Shown: positions 1 to 8,192, counted from the stretch's first letter. The stretch is DNA of 64,000 nt from Prevotella sp. MGM2 (GCF_002933955.1 NZ_BEWW01000283.1:62001-126000); one strand, 5' to 3'. Numbers and translations: made by a program. The notes: a model not told the origin generated them from the sequence alone.

Positions 1-18
1 TAAACTTATTATAACGCA

Positions 19-975
19 ATGAGAAGTGTAAGTCAAATATATTCAGAAGCCGTCAGCACCAGAAATAATTATTTACAACTGACAGAGCTAAACACCGGGC
101 GCAGCAACAGCAAACTCAGTATGATCAATTTGCTGACTTATGTTGTTGCTGTCTGTATCCATACTTATGAAGCTATTCTGGATTTGTTTCAGGTTAGAAT
201 AGCTGAAGTTCTCAATGGTCGTATCAATGGCACACCTGAATGGTATGCTATCATGGCACGAAAATTTCAGTATAACAGCGTCACTGAAACCGGTGATGAA
301 ATGAGGTTCAATGAAGATACCATGAAGATTGAGTATGTTCAACCAGATACCTCTCATAGAATCATTGAAAAGGCTGCATGGCAAACTGATGATAGAGCGT
401 TGACACTTAAAGTATGTAAAGCGAATGATAATTCAAATGAAGTCAACAATGGTATTCCATACATGCAGCTTAACGATTATGAGCTTACAGCTTTCAGAAT
501 GTTCATTCAGCAAATCAAATTTGTAGGGGCTGACATCTATTGTGAAAGTTCGCCGGGCGATATTGTAACCATTGTTGCCGATAAACAAAATCCCATTTTT
601 TATAATGACAGCTATGTGACAGCTGCACAAGCTCTATCTGAATTGCAACAAGCAATGATAGATTTTGCCAATGAAATGGAATTTAATGGAATGTTTTATT
701 ATCAATCGGTATTAGATGTAATCAGAAAAACTGAACATATCACTGACATCAGTAACAACATCCGCATCTATATAAGCTCATACAATACCACTGATCGTAA
801 ATATGATGAGCCGATTGAACTGATAAGTCGTACAAGGCTCAAAAGTGGTTACATCCGTTTACTCGACATCAATTCAGTAATGACTATCAACAGTGATAAT
901 CTGACGTTGGTTCCGGCATCAAAAATGGACGAATATTTTGCATCCCTGGAAGAAGAACAAGATGATAAACATTGA
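19..975 (+). CDS. Baseplate (J-like) structural protein
   Basis: This 318-residue protein resembles a baseplate component I know from Bacteroidales phages. The N-terminal part has a hydrophobic stretch (LLTYVVAVCIHTYEAILDLF, about residues 38-57) followed by a GTPEWYAIMARKFQY motif (about 71-85) typical of that family. The C-terminal half alternates strand-like segments, as in baseplate J-type proteins. It would sit in the virion tail tip and probably contacts the next protein, whose gene overlaps its end by 14 bases. No catalytic motif is visible. The recognition is from remembered family resemblance, so the structural role is likely but the exact position in the baseplate is not established. 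The gene starts 19 bases from the window edge, and the ATG is assumed to be the real start. Confidence 0.55.
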   Translation: MRSVSQIYSEAVSTRNNYLQLTELNTGRSNSKLSMINLLTYVVAVCIHTYEAILDLFQVRIAEVLNGRINGTPEWYAIMARKFQYNSVTETGDEMRFNEDTMKIEYVQPDTSHRIIEKAAWQTDDRALTLKVCKANDNSNEVNNGIPYMQLNDYELTAFRMFIQQIKFVGADIYCESSPGDIVTIVADKQNPIFYNDSYVTAAQALSELQQAMIDFANEMEFNGMFYYQSVLDVIRKTEHITDISNNIRIYISSYNTTDRKYDEPIELISRTRLKSGYIRLLDINSVMTINSDNLTLVPASKMDEYFASLEEEQDDKH

Positions 976-1606
976 CTTTACAAATATTGACAACGCAAAG
1001 CTAATAGGCAGGCTATTGCCATTTTGGGCAAGGGGAAAGAAAATCTCCTTGCTCCTTCAGGCAATCCTCAGCCCCATCGCATCTGCACACAATAGATTTA
1101 AGATATGGGGGCTTCAGAAATTCATAGAGTGCCAGGTGACAGCTCAAAAATCATCTCTTGAATGGTATCTGAAATATCGTCTTAAATCACATTTCCAGAA
1201 TGAAAATGATACTTTCTTTATCACCCAGGGTATCAATGAATCAGTATCTTGTTTCAGTAGTGATATCTGGAGAAACGGTTTGCACTGGGATAATTCCCTG
1301 CGTTGGTTTATCGACACAGAACCGTTAGTCAACATGAACATGAACCTTACTTGCATCAATACAGGTTTATGGGAAAACAGAATGTTATGGAACAATGCTT
1401 TGCTTTGGGATAATGAAAACAATGGCAAAAAATACAACGATGCTTATCTGGAATCCATTGATCAGACCAATGTATATGCTCCCGCAATAATTGATACAGT
1501 CAATTACAATCATGAAGATTATGAACGAGACATCAGAAACATTATGTCTAAGTTTATGATTAACTTCAACAAAATCAACATAATTGTCGCTGATACAGAA
1601 TATTAA
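962..1606 (+). CDS. Probable baseplate/tail-tip protein
   Basis: A 214-residue protein beginning MINIDFTNID. An in-frame upstream ATG at 938 would add eight residues inside the preceding gene; 962 gives the smaller overlap. The first 75 residues are helical and hydrophobic (LLPFWARGKKISLLLQAILSP), followed by repeated W-rich motifs (IWRNGLHWDN, LWENRMLWNNALLWDN). In Bacteroidales phages a protein with this opening usually follows the J-like baseplate gene, so a tail-tip role is inferred from order and resemblance. No enzymatic motif is seen. Confidence 0.45.
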   Translation: MINIDFTNIDNAKLIGRLLPFWARGKKISLLLQAILSPIASAHNRFKIWGLQKFIECQVTAQKSSLEWYLKYRLKSHFQNENDTFFITQGINESVSCFSSDIWRNGLHWDNSLRWFIDTEPLVNMNMNLTCINTGLWENRMLWNNALLWDNENNGKKYNDAYLESIDQTNVYAPAIIDTVNYNHEDYERDIRNIMSKFMINFNKINIIVADTEY

Positions 1607-1625
1607 TCAATATAACCAATAGATT

Positions 1626-1883
1626 ATGAAAGTGTTTAATTACAAGAGCGACTATGCTCATCAGACCAGCCTCAAGAAGCAAGAAACCCAGGTGAAGGAA
1701 GAGCCGGGAATAGCGACTACCTCGCCAATAATAACCCATGAAGCCAATGTTGGAAATCAAGTTCAGAGAGGGGGAGAAGGAGAAGCTATTACAAAAGCCT
1801 CAGAAAAAGCCCCTTCGCAAAAAAAGACGAAAACTAAAAAAGAAACGAGGCCCGAAAGCTATCAGCCGGAAGAAACGATTTAA
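1626..1883 (+). CDS. Small lysine/glutamate-rich hypothetical protein
   Basis: An 85-residue, highly charged, low-complexity protein without hydrophobic segments. It starts 20 bases after the baseplate gene and its last 145 bases overlap the next gene in another frame. It may be a real small tail protein, or the upstream part of this frame may be real and the overlap incidental. No family was recognised. Confidence 0.35.
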   Translation: MKVFNYKSDYAHQTSLKKQETQVKEEPGIATTSPIITHEANVGNQVQRGGEGEAITKASEKAPSQKKTKTKKETRPESYQPEETI

Positions 1884-2196
1884 GTTTATCGAAACTCAGG
1901 TAGGACATTTTCTATATGTTTATGCGCCATTGCAATATTGTCTTTTAATTGAGTATTATCAGGCAATGAAAATGGTTGGCAGACATCAAGGTATTAGCTA
2001 TAATATCATAGAAACAATCGCCCTCCATAGCGATAATCCGGCTTTCAGAACAGCTCGTTTTAGACGCGCTCTAATAGCATATCGACGTTTTGGATTAAAA
2101 CCACTACGCCCTACTGGATGGACGCTTAAAGACGCATGTTACTTTGCCCGAAATAGCTTTCATGTATATGAAGCTATAAAAAGATGCACCGAGTGA
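1738..2196 (+). CDS. Basic hypothetical phage protein
   Basis: A 152-residue protein. The first 50 residues are almost entirely Lys/Arg/Glu/Pro (for example KKPLRKKRRKLKKKRGPKA). The remaining 100 form a compact helical domain (FLYVYAPLQYCLLIEYYQAMK ... FRTARFRRALIAYRRFGLKPLRP) that I associate with conserved small proteins next to Bacteroidales phage baseplates. ATG 1747 is an alternative start. A strong hairpin terminator follows directly, so this is the last gene of the rightward structural block. The basic tail could bind nucleic acid; that is inference from composition only. Confidence 0.5.
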   Translation: MKPMLEIKFREGEKEKLLQKPQKKPLRKKRRKLKKKRGPKAISRKKRFKFIETQVGHFLYVYAPLQYCLLIEYYQAMKMVGRHQGISYNIIETIALHSDNPAFRTARFRRALIAYRRFGLKPLRPTGWTLKDACYFARNSFHVYEAIKRCTE

Positions 2197-2217
2197 ATTG
2201 CCCGGTGCATCTTTCTT
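2183..2217. terminator. Bidirectional intrinsic terminator
   Basis: A perfect hairpin pairs GATGCACCG (2183-2191) with CGGTGCATC (2203-2211). It is flanked by TTTCTT on the right and by an A-run on the left that reads as T-rich on the minus strand. It lies between a rightward gene ending at 2196 and a leftward gene ending at 2216, so it can stop transcription from both sides. Confidence 0.85.
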
Positions 2218-2527
2218 AAAATTTTTTCCTATTTGAAAATATTGAATTATAAATAATTTTCACTTTAGGCGGTCCACTGACAACAGTACCGCAAGGACAA
2301 TCAGATTGTATTTTTGATTTTTTATTTGGATTATACCATTCTCTTTGGGCTTTATCTAAATCTGATTTACTTCCGATGTAAAAATCACGCATCCGTGGGT
2401 TATCACCTACATTATGACAATACTCTAAATGTTTTCTCCACTTAGTTAATTGTATTGTCTCACCACAAAGCCGGCATTTTATGTCTGGGATTTTCTTCTG
2501 CCGCGCTTTCTTTTTAGATTTTGCCAC
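2216..2527 (-). CDS. Small zinc-finger-like protein
   Basis: I choose a GTG start at 2527, preceded by GGAG, because the upstream extension of this frame overlaps the preceding lipoprotein gene. The 103-residue product is basic (AKSKKKARQKKIPDIKCRLC) and has a Cys/His cluster CRLCGE...WRKHLEYCH followed by a CPCG pair, compatible with one or two small zinc sites. It sits downstream of the lipoprotein gene and is probably co-transcribed with it. Nucleic-acid binding is a guess from charge and metal ligands. Confidence 0.5.
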   Translation of the reverse strand: MAKSKKKARQKKIPDIKCRLCGETIQLTKWRKHLEYCHNVGDNPRMRDFYIGSKSDLDKAQREWYNPNKKSKIQSDCPCGTVVSGPPKVKIIYNSIFSNRKKF

Positions 2528-2531
2528 AGAA

Positions 2532-2900
2532 TTATTGCTCCTGAACCGGTCTCTTAAACACAAAATTAATTGTATTGGTGCGAGTGTTTCCACCATCTTC
2601 CGACTGAGGAAATACCGTTTCCTGGGTCGTATAAACATTGACCAATTCCCAACCTTCTTTACCATAAAGATTGAGAGAATTGGGAATCGCGGTTGTTTCA
2701 GGAAAGTACAATGACTGAGAATCGCTCAGGGTAGTAAGAGCAGCTTTATCATTAGGACTATATACCGTAGGGAGCTTAGAGCCTGTAAATGTAACAATTT
2801 TATATTCCCATTGTTGTATAGCTTGATTAGCTGTATCGGTTTTACAGCTGGCAAATGATAATGCCATTAAGAAAAAGAATATCAACTGTTTCATAGTCAT
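2532..2900 (-). CDS. Lipoprotein with DUF4177-like domain
   Basis: A 122-residue protein with a signal peptide and lipobox (MKQLIFFFLMALSFASC; Cys about residue 19), so it should be acylated and exported. The mature part has the DUF4177-type pattern: WEYKIVTF near the start, LYGKEGWELVNVY in the middle and a final FVFKRPV. DUF4177 proteins have no assigned activity. The gene follows a 230-base leader predicted to fold into a pseudoknotted RNA, so expression may be controlled at RNA level. A phage-encoded surface lipoprotein could serve superinfection exclusion, but nothing here proves that. Confidence 0.65.
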   Translation of the reverse strand: MTMKQLIFFFLMALSFASCKTDTANQAIQQWEYKIVTFTGSKLPTVYSPNDKAALTTLSDSQSLYFPETTAIPNSLNLYGKEGWELVNVYTTQETVFPQSEDGGNTRTNTINFVFKRPVQEQ

Positions 2901-2949
2901 TTTGAATTTGTTTTACTTACATTGTTTCAAAATAACAATGACCAAAGCG

Positions 2950-3127
2950 AAAAGCGTAGAGTCATTGCCCTTCGCGTCGTGGTTCACCACAAACCATGCT
3001 CTATAAGGCAGACCCTACGCTATGCGCAGACCTGCCTAATATAGAGCAAAGCCTTCTTCTTATCAGAGGTGGTGATTTCGACGCGAATTAGGCTCTTATG
3101 TCATTCCCCATACTCAAGGTAAAGGAA
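2950..3127 (-). ncRNA. Structured pseudoknotted RNA / 5' leader
   Basis: Read on the minus strand, this segment forms nested helices: 3079-3087 with 2971-2979 (9 bp), 3069-3075 with 2984-2990 (7 bp), and a 14-bp arm 3040-3047/3032-3037 with 2998-3005/3006-3011. The loop of that arm, GCGTAGGGTC (3011-3020), pairs over all ten positions with GACTCTACGC (2954-2963) outside the outer helix, making a pseudoknot. One of these pairs is G-U on the minus strand but C-A on the plus strand, which supports the minus orientation. A Bacteroidetes-type promoter lies just upstream and the lipoprotein gene starts 50 bases downstream. I do not recognise the class. Confidence 0.6.
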
Positions 3128-3133
3128 ACGCTA

Positions 3134-3164
3134 CAAAATTACTAAAAAACTTGCCTCGCACAAA
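3134..3164 (-). promoter_or_regulatory. Bacteroidetes-type promoter (minus)
   Basis: On the minus strand TTTG (3164-3161) is followed after 19 bases by TAATTTTG (3141-3134), matching the Bacteroidetes -33/-7 consensus. Transcription would begin near 3127 and run into the structured RNA and then the lipoprotein gene. Confidence 0.5.
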
Positions 3165-3204
3165 ATAAAAAGCACAGCATCCTAAAAATCAGACGCTATG
3201 CTTT
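3161..3204 (-). terminator. Terminator of the ribonucleotide reductase operon
   Basis: Just after the stop of the radical-SAM gene, minus-strand AAAGCATAGCGTC pairs with GATGCTGTGCTTT (10 of 12 inner pairs) and is followed by TTTTATTTTG. This is a standard intrinsic terminator for the leftward transcript. Confidence 0.75.
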
Positions 3205-3208
3205 AGAA

Positions 3209-3679
3209 CTATCTCAGAGATTTGGTGATGTCTCTCAGATATTCACCTTCTACCCGGTATAATCGTTGATTGGTTTTTGGTGATTTAAGATCTCCCAACT
3301 TCTTAATGTAGGGGCCAAATTTCAAATAATCAAAATTCTGGTATTCAGTGAACACCGAGATAGTCTCATCACCACTATACCATCCTATTTTTAGATATGG
3401 GTAGTATTTTCTAACATGCCCGGCAAGCTCATTTACTTCATCAGGAGCAATATCACCACCCATAAAAATGATACAGGTTATATCATCTCCTAATGAATCA
3501 AGGAACATATTCACAACCTCTTTAGTCAGTTCTTCTCCTTGATTTTCTTGAAGTTTAGGAGTCTTACAACCTTTACATCTGAAGGGACAACCAGATATGT
3601 AAATCACAAGAGACACCTCATTGGGTATCTCCTGTGATTTTACTATAGCGTCTTGATACCTCAGCACTATTAATTGCAT
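3209..3679 (-). CDS. Radical SAM protein, NrdG-like activase
   Basis: A 156-residue protein from the ATG at 3679 (an ATG at 3694 is also in frame); its start overlaps the end of the reductase gene. It has the radical-SAM cluster motif CX3CX2C in SGCPFRCKGCKTP, which binds the 4Fe-4S cluster, and a GGD motif (FMGGDIAP). Size and order match NrdG, the activating enzyme that installs a glycyl radical on class III ribonucleotide reductase. The reductase encoded with it looks like class II, which needs adenosylcobalamin rather than an activase, so the partner or substrate is unclear. Co-transcription with the reductase is clear from the overlap. Confidence 0.75.
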   Translation of the reverse strand: MQLIVLRYQDAIVKSQEIPNEVSLVIYISGCPFRCKGCKTPKLQENQGEELTKEVVNMFLDSLGDDITCIIFMGGDIAPDEVNELAGHVRKYYPYLKIGWYSGDETISVFTEYQNFDYLKFGPYIKKLGDLKSPKTNQRLYRVEGEYLRDITKSLR

Positions 3680-6600
3680 TTGGAATATCCACATGAAGAA
3701 CAGGTCATACAGCCTTCAGACATGCTCAACTCTTCACCGCATTTAGGACATCTGGGATTTGCCACATCTTCAGTCTTAGCATCGGATTTTATATTATCCA
3801 CAACTGAAGTAGTCTGATTATTAAGTTTCAATTCTTTTTGAAGCTCATTATACATCTCAGTAAGTGCATACCCAATCGCTACAGGACAGGATGAACCTTT
3901 CGATGTATCATTCTTAGTGGCTTTACGGACTGCATAAGAAGGACATGTGCCGGCGCTCTTCAGCTGATCGACAATATCTTCTATCGCAATATTGCCTCTT
4001 GCAGCTAACGATACCATGCGTGACAGTCCCACCATAAACAAAGCGCAACCACCCTGAGAACCCTTGCTAAAGTAGGTTTCCAGCAGCTGTCCGGTGTGAC
4101 GGTCAAAGAAAGCGGTTAGATGAAGAGTACCACAGCCAGTAATAAGTGTACGTTTACGACCGATACAATCATCAGATGCTTTTTTGATTTTAGTAGGTGC
4201 ATTATTCTCCAGCTCCTTTGTATCGGTTGATAGAATTGCTTGTCTCTGACAGCCGTCACGCCATATCGTTATACCCTTTAACCCTTTCTTCCAAGCAAGA
4301 AGATATAGGTTTGCTACATCATTAATTGTGGTATGATTGGGAAGGTTAACGGTGGAACTTATAGATGCGTCTATATAAAGTTGTAACTGAGCTTGCATAT
4401 TAATACGCTCCTTATATCCGATTTCATTTGCGGAAACGAAATAATCGGGCAGAGTGGTGGAGCCAGTAGCTTTTTTGAAGTCTGATACAATCTTGGCATC
4501 TACTTTATAAACAGTTTCCTCTTTATTTAGAGAAACAGTTCGACGATTATATGAAAAAGCATAATTTGGCTCAACACCGGTACTTACCTGAAGCATTGTA
4601 CCGATTGTGCCAGTAGGGGCGCAAGTAAGCAACTGTGAATTATACAACCCATACTCCAAAATCTCATTCATTACCTCTTCAGACAAATGAAGATTCTTGA
4701 TAAAGTCTGAATCGACAATGGCTTTTTTGATTTCTGGAGTGCAATTAGGGAAAGCACCATGTTCCTTAGCCAGCTGTAAAGATGTGAGAACGGCGTTAGT
4801 AGCAATAAGATGATAGATTTCTTCCACTACTACTAATGCTTCAGGGGAGCCATACTTCAGACCTAACATAATTAAGGCATCCCCTAATCCCATTGTGCCT
4901 AATCCAATCTGTCTCCAGCCTGTAACAGAATCACGCTGCTCCTGAAGAGGATGTAATAACAGTCCTTCCATAAGCACTTCATTTAAGGCTTTGACTGCAC
5001 ACTGTACAGCAGATTGTAATGCCAGATAATCAACCTGAGCATCATGTGTAAATGGCTTATTGATGAACTTCGATAGATTAAGACTACCAAGCAGACATGA
5101 GCCACCGGCAGGCAGAGGCTCTTCAGCACAGTTGCCTGTGATACAACCATTCGCAATAAACGTATGATTTTTGGGCTCATTGAAACAGAATACATCTTCT
5201 TTGCCACAAGGTGTAATCGACACCACTTTGATAAATCGCGTAGCATTTCGATTGGGCCAACAAGTTCTTACCGTTACTCGATGCGTTTTCAATCCATGAA
5301 GTCCTAACGTAACCACATTTGAAGCATTGATTGTTAATCGGTATGAGTCTTGACAATGATATTTCTGAGTTGTAGCTTTATCACTGGCAGGGAGAGGACG
5401 ATCACCTTCCTCGTGCATTAAAGCAATTACGCCTGTTGCACCAAGCGTATTCAGCATATACTTTATATTGAGAAGGAAATCACGATTAACACTCGAAATT
5501 GAGATAGCTCCATCCTGAGAATTTAAGCATCCATCTGAATCAATGATGCCGGCTAACCAATCCAGTCTATCTTTCAAGCTAAAAGAGCCATTTGGCACAA
5601 AATTTTTAGGGCGTTGGACATTGACAGAGTAAGTGATTGAAGTGGCATCTTCACCTCTTTGATTTTTTATATCACAAAAAGGAATACAGCATCGTTTATT
5701 ATCATAAAACTTGATGTACGAAGCATTTCTATCTGTGCAGACAAATCCATCTCCACTGAAGAAGCCCTGAGTGTACATGGATTCACCACAATCTTCGGAA
5801 GGACCAAAGACAAGAGGGAAAGAGCATTTAATGAGCTTATCTCCAATCTTTATGTCTTTTAACTGTTTACGAGTATCTTCAGGTTTACGATAAGAGCCTG
5901 TATTAATAGGGAACTTGTGATAATCAGTACACTTGATAGAAGTGCCGTCACTAAAAGATATTTCATAAACTTTTGCGCCTTTATCCATCAGTTTGGGTTC
6001 CACTTCAGACCACGTATAGCCATTCCATACTATACATTTATGTCCTACAAGAGTAGCTATAGGTTCGTAGCCATTCTTAGTAAGAATAAGAGTATCGCCG
6101 GTTACACACGGATTTACACCAGCATATTTGAATCCTGAATTTTGAAGCAGGTTATAATTGGAAATACGATCCCAATACAAGATGCCGGGTTCTCCCATTT
6201 CCCAATTACGTTTGGCAAGCAGCATGAACACTTCACGAGCATTAATCACCTTTGTGATTTCTGACCCATCTTCCATAGTAAAGCGAAGAGTAAAATCAGA
6301 ATTGGCTTCTACTGCTTTCATGAATTTATCAGTTACTCGAACTGATATGTTTGCCTTGGTACAAACATCCAGGTCAGATTTGAGATTGATAAATTCAATT
6401 AAATCCGGATGCTCACAGGAGATGCTGATCATTAAGGCTCCACGCCGCCCCTCTTGTCCTATCAACCCCGTAATGTAACTATACAAGTCCATGAAGCTGA
6501 CTGTGCCGGATGTGCTTTTTGCGGCATTATTAACCGGAGCGTTTTTGGGGCGAAGCTTACTGACATCAAGTCCACATCCACCCCCATAACTGAAGGTTCT

Positions 6601-6939
6601 TGCAAGTTTGGCTCCAGCCTCAAAGATCGACTCCAGTGAATCTTCCGGAGGGGTCAAACAATAGCAGTTACTGTAAGTGATTTTTCTATCAGTCACTCCA
6701 CGGTTTGACAGAATACGACCGGCAAATATGAATTTCTGCTGACGGATAAGATTTTTAATACACTGATTAGAGCCGGAAACTCGTTCCAGCCATTGTTCAA
6801 AGGTTTCATTACCTTGACGATACTTATTCTTCCATATTGTTATTGGAAGCTCCTCGCCATTTAGCCATTCCTCGACAGTCATTCCATCAGGAACTTTTGC
6901 CGGTTTGCCATCCTTGGTGATAATATTGGTTGTTTCCAT
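3670..6939 (-). CDS. nrdJ: Class II (B12-dependent) ribonucleotide reductase with intein
   Basis: 1089 residues, of which 326 are an intein, leaving a 763-residue reductase that makes deoxynucleotides for phage DNA synthesis. Family motifs: SNCYCLTPPEDSLESIF (90-106), TFSYGGGCGLDVSKL (115-129), GRRGALMISISCEHPDL (164-180), the catalytic loop NP-CAEE restored after splicing, then GGSCLLGSLNLSKFI (612-626). The C-terminus CPKCGE...CSSCGYSKC is the zinc/redox-Cys tail typical of NrdJ. No glycyl-radical RxxGY motif of class III is seen. It is transcribed leftward with two small upstream genes and the radical-SAM gene downstream. The class assignment is from sequence motifs; adenosylcobalamin use is inferred from the family. 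Confidence 0.88.
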   Translation of the reverse strand: METTNIITKDGKPAKVPDGMTVEEWLNGEELPITIWKNKYRQGNETFEQWLERVSGSNQCIKNLIRQQKFIFAGRILSNRGVTDRKITYSNCYCLTPPEDSLESIFEAGAKLARTFSYGGGCGLDVSKLRPKNAPVNNAAKSTSGTVSFMDLYSYITGLIGQEGRRGALMISISCEHPDLIEFINLKSDLDVCTKANISVRVTDKFMKAVEANSDFTLRFTMEDGSEITKVINAREVFMLLAKRNWEMGEPGILYWDRISNYNLLQNSGFKYAGVNPCVTGDTLILTKNGYEPIATLVGHKCIVWNGYTWSEVEPKLMDKGAKVYEISFSDGTSIKCTDYHKFPINTGSYRKPEDTRKQLKDIKIGDKLIKCSFPLVFGPSEDCGESMYTQGFFSGDGFVCTDRNASYIKFYDNKRCCIPFCDIKNQRGEDATSITYSVNVQRPKNFVPNGSFSLKDRLDWLAGIIDSDGCLNSQDGAISISSVNRDFLLNIKYMLNTLGATGVIALMHEEGDRPLPASDKATTQKYHCQDSYRLTINASNVVTLGLHGLKTHRVTVRTCWPNRNATRFIKVVSITPCGKEDVFCFNEPKNHTFIANGCITGNCAEEPLPAGGSCLLGSLNLSKFINKPFTHDAQVDYLALQSAVQCAVKALNEVLMEGLLLHPLQEQRDSVTGWRQIGLGTMGLGDALIMLGLKYGSPEALVVVEEIYHLIATNAVLTSLQLAKEHGAFPNCTPEIKKAIVDSDFIKNLHLSEEVMNEILEYGLYNSQLLTCAPTGTIGTMLQVSTGVEPNYAFSYNRRTVSLNKEETVYKVDAKIVSDFKKATGSTTLPDYFVSANEIGYKERINMQAQLQLYIDASISSTVNLPNHTTINDVANLYLLAWKKGLKGITIWRDGCQRQAILSTDTKELENNAPTKIKKASDDCIGRKRTLITGCGTLHLTAFFDRHTGQLLETYFSKGSQGGCALFMVGLSRMVSLAARGNIAIEDIVDQLKSAGTCPSYAVRKATKNDTSKGSSCPVAIGYALTEMYNELQKELKLNNQTTSVVDNIKSDAKTEDVANPRCPKCGEELSMSEGCMTCSSCGYSKCN
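5131..6108 (-). other. Intein in NrdJ (LAGLIDADG endonuclease type)
   Basis: Residues 278-603 of the reductase precursor. It begins with Cys (CVTGDTLILTKNGYEP), has a block-B-like segment and ends HTFIANGCITGN before Cys604. The missing penultimate His (Gly-Asn instead of His-Asn) is a known minor variant. Two LAGLIDADG-like helices are present: GFFSGDG (392-398) and LAGIIDSDG (462-470), so the homing endonuclease looks intact. The insertion lies directly before the catalytic cysteine of the reductase (NP | CAEE), so splicing is needed for activity and Cys604 serves both as splicing nucleophile and active-site residue. Confidence 0.9.
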
Positions 6940-6990
6940 AATGATGAGTTAGCACCAGATAGACTATCCTGCCTGGTACTCAATAATAGA

Positions 6991-7386
6991 CTAAATGAGT
7001 TGGAAGAAATGTTTAAGGGCAAGTATCATTTCACTAATCTCCTGAACTGTGAGAACTTGAAGATGGTACCCCATTATATCTGAGTTTGCGGGCTTGAAGT
7101 CCGACATAGATAGTTGCGCAACTTCCCCGCGCATGAATTGGTATTCCTCCTTAGAAAGCGGCTCTTCGTTGTTGCTCAATCTATGAAGCAGATAATTTAT
7201 CAGATTAGGAACATAGAACTGGGATTCATTTTGAGAATCATGAATATCTTGAATTTTTGATTTGACTAAAACCAAAGCCATTGGCAAGATCGCGTCAATA
7301 GCCTGATAATCCTTTTTGATGTTATGGTTCTCTATGATAAGCTGCATGTGCTGGAGCTGATCGAGAGTGAGATTATTCGTTTCCAT
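6991..7386 (-). CDS. Hypothetical protein
   Basis: 131 residues starting METNNLTLDQ; a longer in-frame extension to 7446 overlaps the preceding gene and is less likely. The protein is soluble, helical and acidic, without recognisable motifs. It overlaps the end of the preceding membrane-protein gene by 14 bases and lies 51 bases before nrdJ, so the three form one leftward operon. Confidence 0.5.
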   Translation of the reverse strand: METNNLTLDQLQHMQLIIENHNIKKDYQAIDAILPMALVLVKSKIQDIHDSQNESQFYVPNLINYLLHRLSNNEEPLSKEEYQFMRGEVAQLSMSDFKPANSDIMGYHLQVLTVQEISEMILALKHFFQLI

Positions 7387-7573
7387 CTTCGACCTTCTCC
7401 TTTTGTTCCAGTTCATCAATCTGAGAAGAGAGAACTGTTTGCACATACTCCATCTCTTCCATTTCTTTCATAAGTCTGCTTACTTGTTCACCCTGAAGCC
7501 AGTTCAGAATGATGCTCCATGTAAGTGCTAACAACAGAACTACGATTAGCACATTTTGCTTTTGCTGTTTCAT
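7373..7573 (-). CDS. Small membrane protein with coiled coil
   Basis: 66 residues: short basic N-terminus, one transmembrane helix (VLIVVLLLALTWSIILNWL, about 8-26), then a charged heptad-like segment. It is the first coding gene after the 1-kb structured region and probably the head of the nrdJ operon. It resembles small phage membrane proteins in general; the function is unknown. Confidence 0.5.
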   Translation of the reverse strand: MKQQKQNVLIVVLLLALTWSIILNWLQGEQVSRLMKEMEEMEYVQTVLSSQIDELEQKEKVEDGNE

Positions 7574-7663
7574 AATGTAGTCTTTTATGAAACACTGCTT
7601 TCATCACCTGCACTCATGCGTGCGCTAAAAAAATATTCATTGCGGTAGTTTACGAACACAGTT

Positions 7664-8127
7664 ACCCCTTATAGGGGGTTAAACTGAAGTTTTCGCCCTA
7701 CTCGCTGTGCATTGCAATTCATTGCGTACAGTTATACTGTTGCACAGGGCAAGATCTTATTTTAAGTCGCATCTGCCTAATGAAGAATAATGCGGTTCTT
7801 CATTCCTACCCCGCGACTCTCGCTATATCCCTGCGAGTTTCAGACGTGCCCGGTGGGTTGTGAATATGCCGTCAGCACCATAGGTGTTCTTGAAGTTATC
7901 TCTCGGCTTATCAAGCCTTGGCATTATCATTTGCCGCTCCCTATGGATTATGCGTCCAAGAGTGTTTTCTCTATTTACCAACGACTGCTTTCTGCATTAG
8001 CTTGGTTTCATCTATCTGTGCATCGTTGTTGTGCCAGATTGCCATGTCACGGAAGCTAAAGGCCCGCTACGGTGTTTGAGTTGATACTGGTTGTTGCTTG
8101 AAACACTCAAAGCTGCTTCCAGACAAT
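7664..8127 (-). ncRNA. Large multi-helix structured RNA (candidate)
   Basis: A 465-base stretch with no credible gene and dense self-complementarity. Plus-strand coordinates of helices: 7665-7668/7675-7678; 7695-7698 plus 7706-7711 with 7741-7750, enclosing two hairpins (7714-7725 and 7728-7740); 7765-7770/7813-7818 with 7779-7787/7796-7804; 7819-7823/7833-7837; 7878-7884/7940-7946 enclosing hairpins 7905-7917 and 7920-7935; 7979-7984/8023-8028; 8051-8056/8115-8120 extended by 8038-8041/8124-8127. Minus orientation is preferred because a minus promoter lies upstream and the nrdJ operon downstream. I looked for RNase P, tmRNA and cobalamin-riboswitch signatures and saw none. Confidence 0.55.
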
Positions 8128-8142
8128 GTTAGGAAGTAAGGG

Positions 8143-8192
8143 TATATAAAAATGCCCCGCAAACTGAAGTGACGATCATTTGCGGGGCATTT
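8143..8192 (-). terminator. Strong hairpin terminator or attenuator
   Basis: A 14-bp perfect stem (8150-8163 with 8179-8192, AAATGCCCCGCAAA) is followed on the minus strand by TTTTTATATA. The 15-base loop contains ATCGTCACTT (minus), complementary over ten bases to AAGTGACGAT at 8262-8253 near the 5' end of the same transcript. The hairpin lies between the minus promoter at 8277-8308 and the large structured RNA, so it could gate transcription into that RNA and the nrdJ operon. Confidence 0.7.

Noticed and set aside
3040..3090. Hammerhead ribozyme (CTGATAAG and CGAAAT on the minus strand)
   Set aside because: The two boxes are in the wrong order and only nine bases apart, so stems cannot form.
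7664..8127. Group I intron or RNase P RNA in the 7.6-8.1 kb region
   Set aside because: No P7/G-binding pattern, no flanking exons, and no RNase P consensus boxes were found.
2936..8145. Cobalamin riboswitch controlling nrdJ
   Set aside because: I looked for the B12-box and the GCCACTG core in both structured regions and found neither, despite the B12-dependent reductase nearby.
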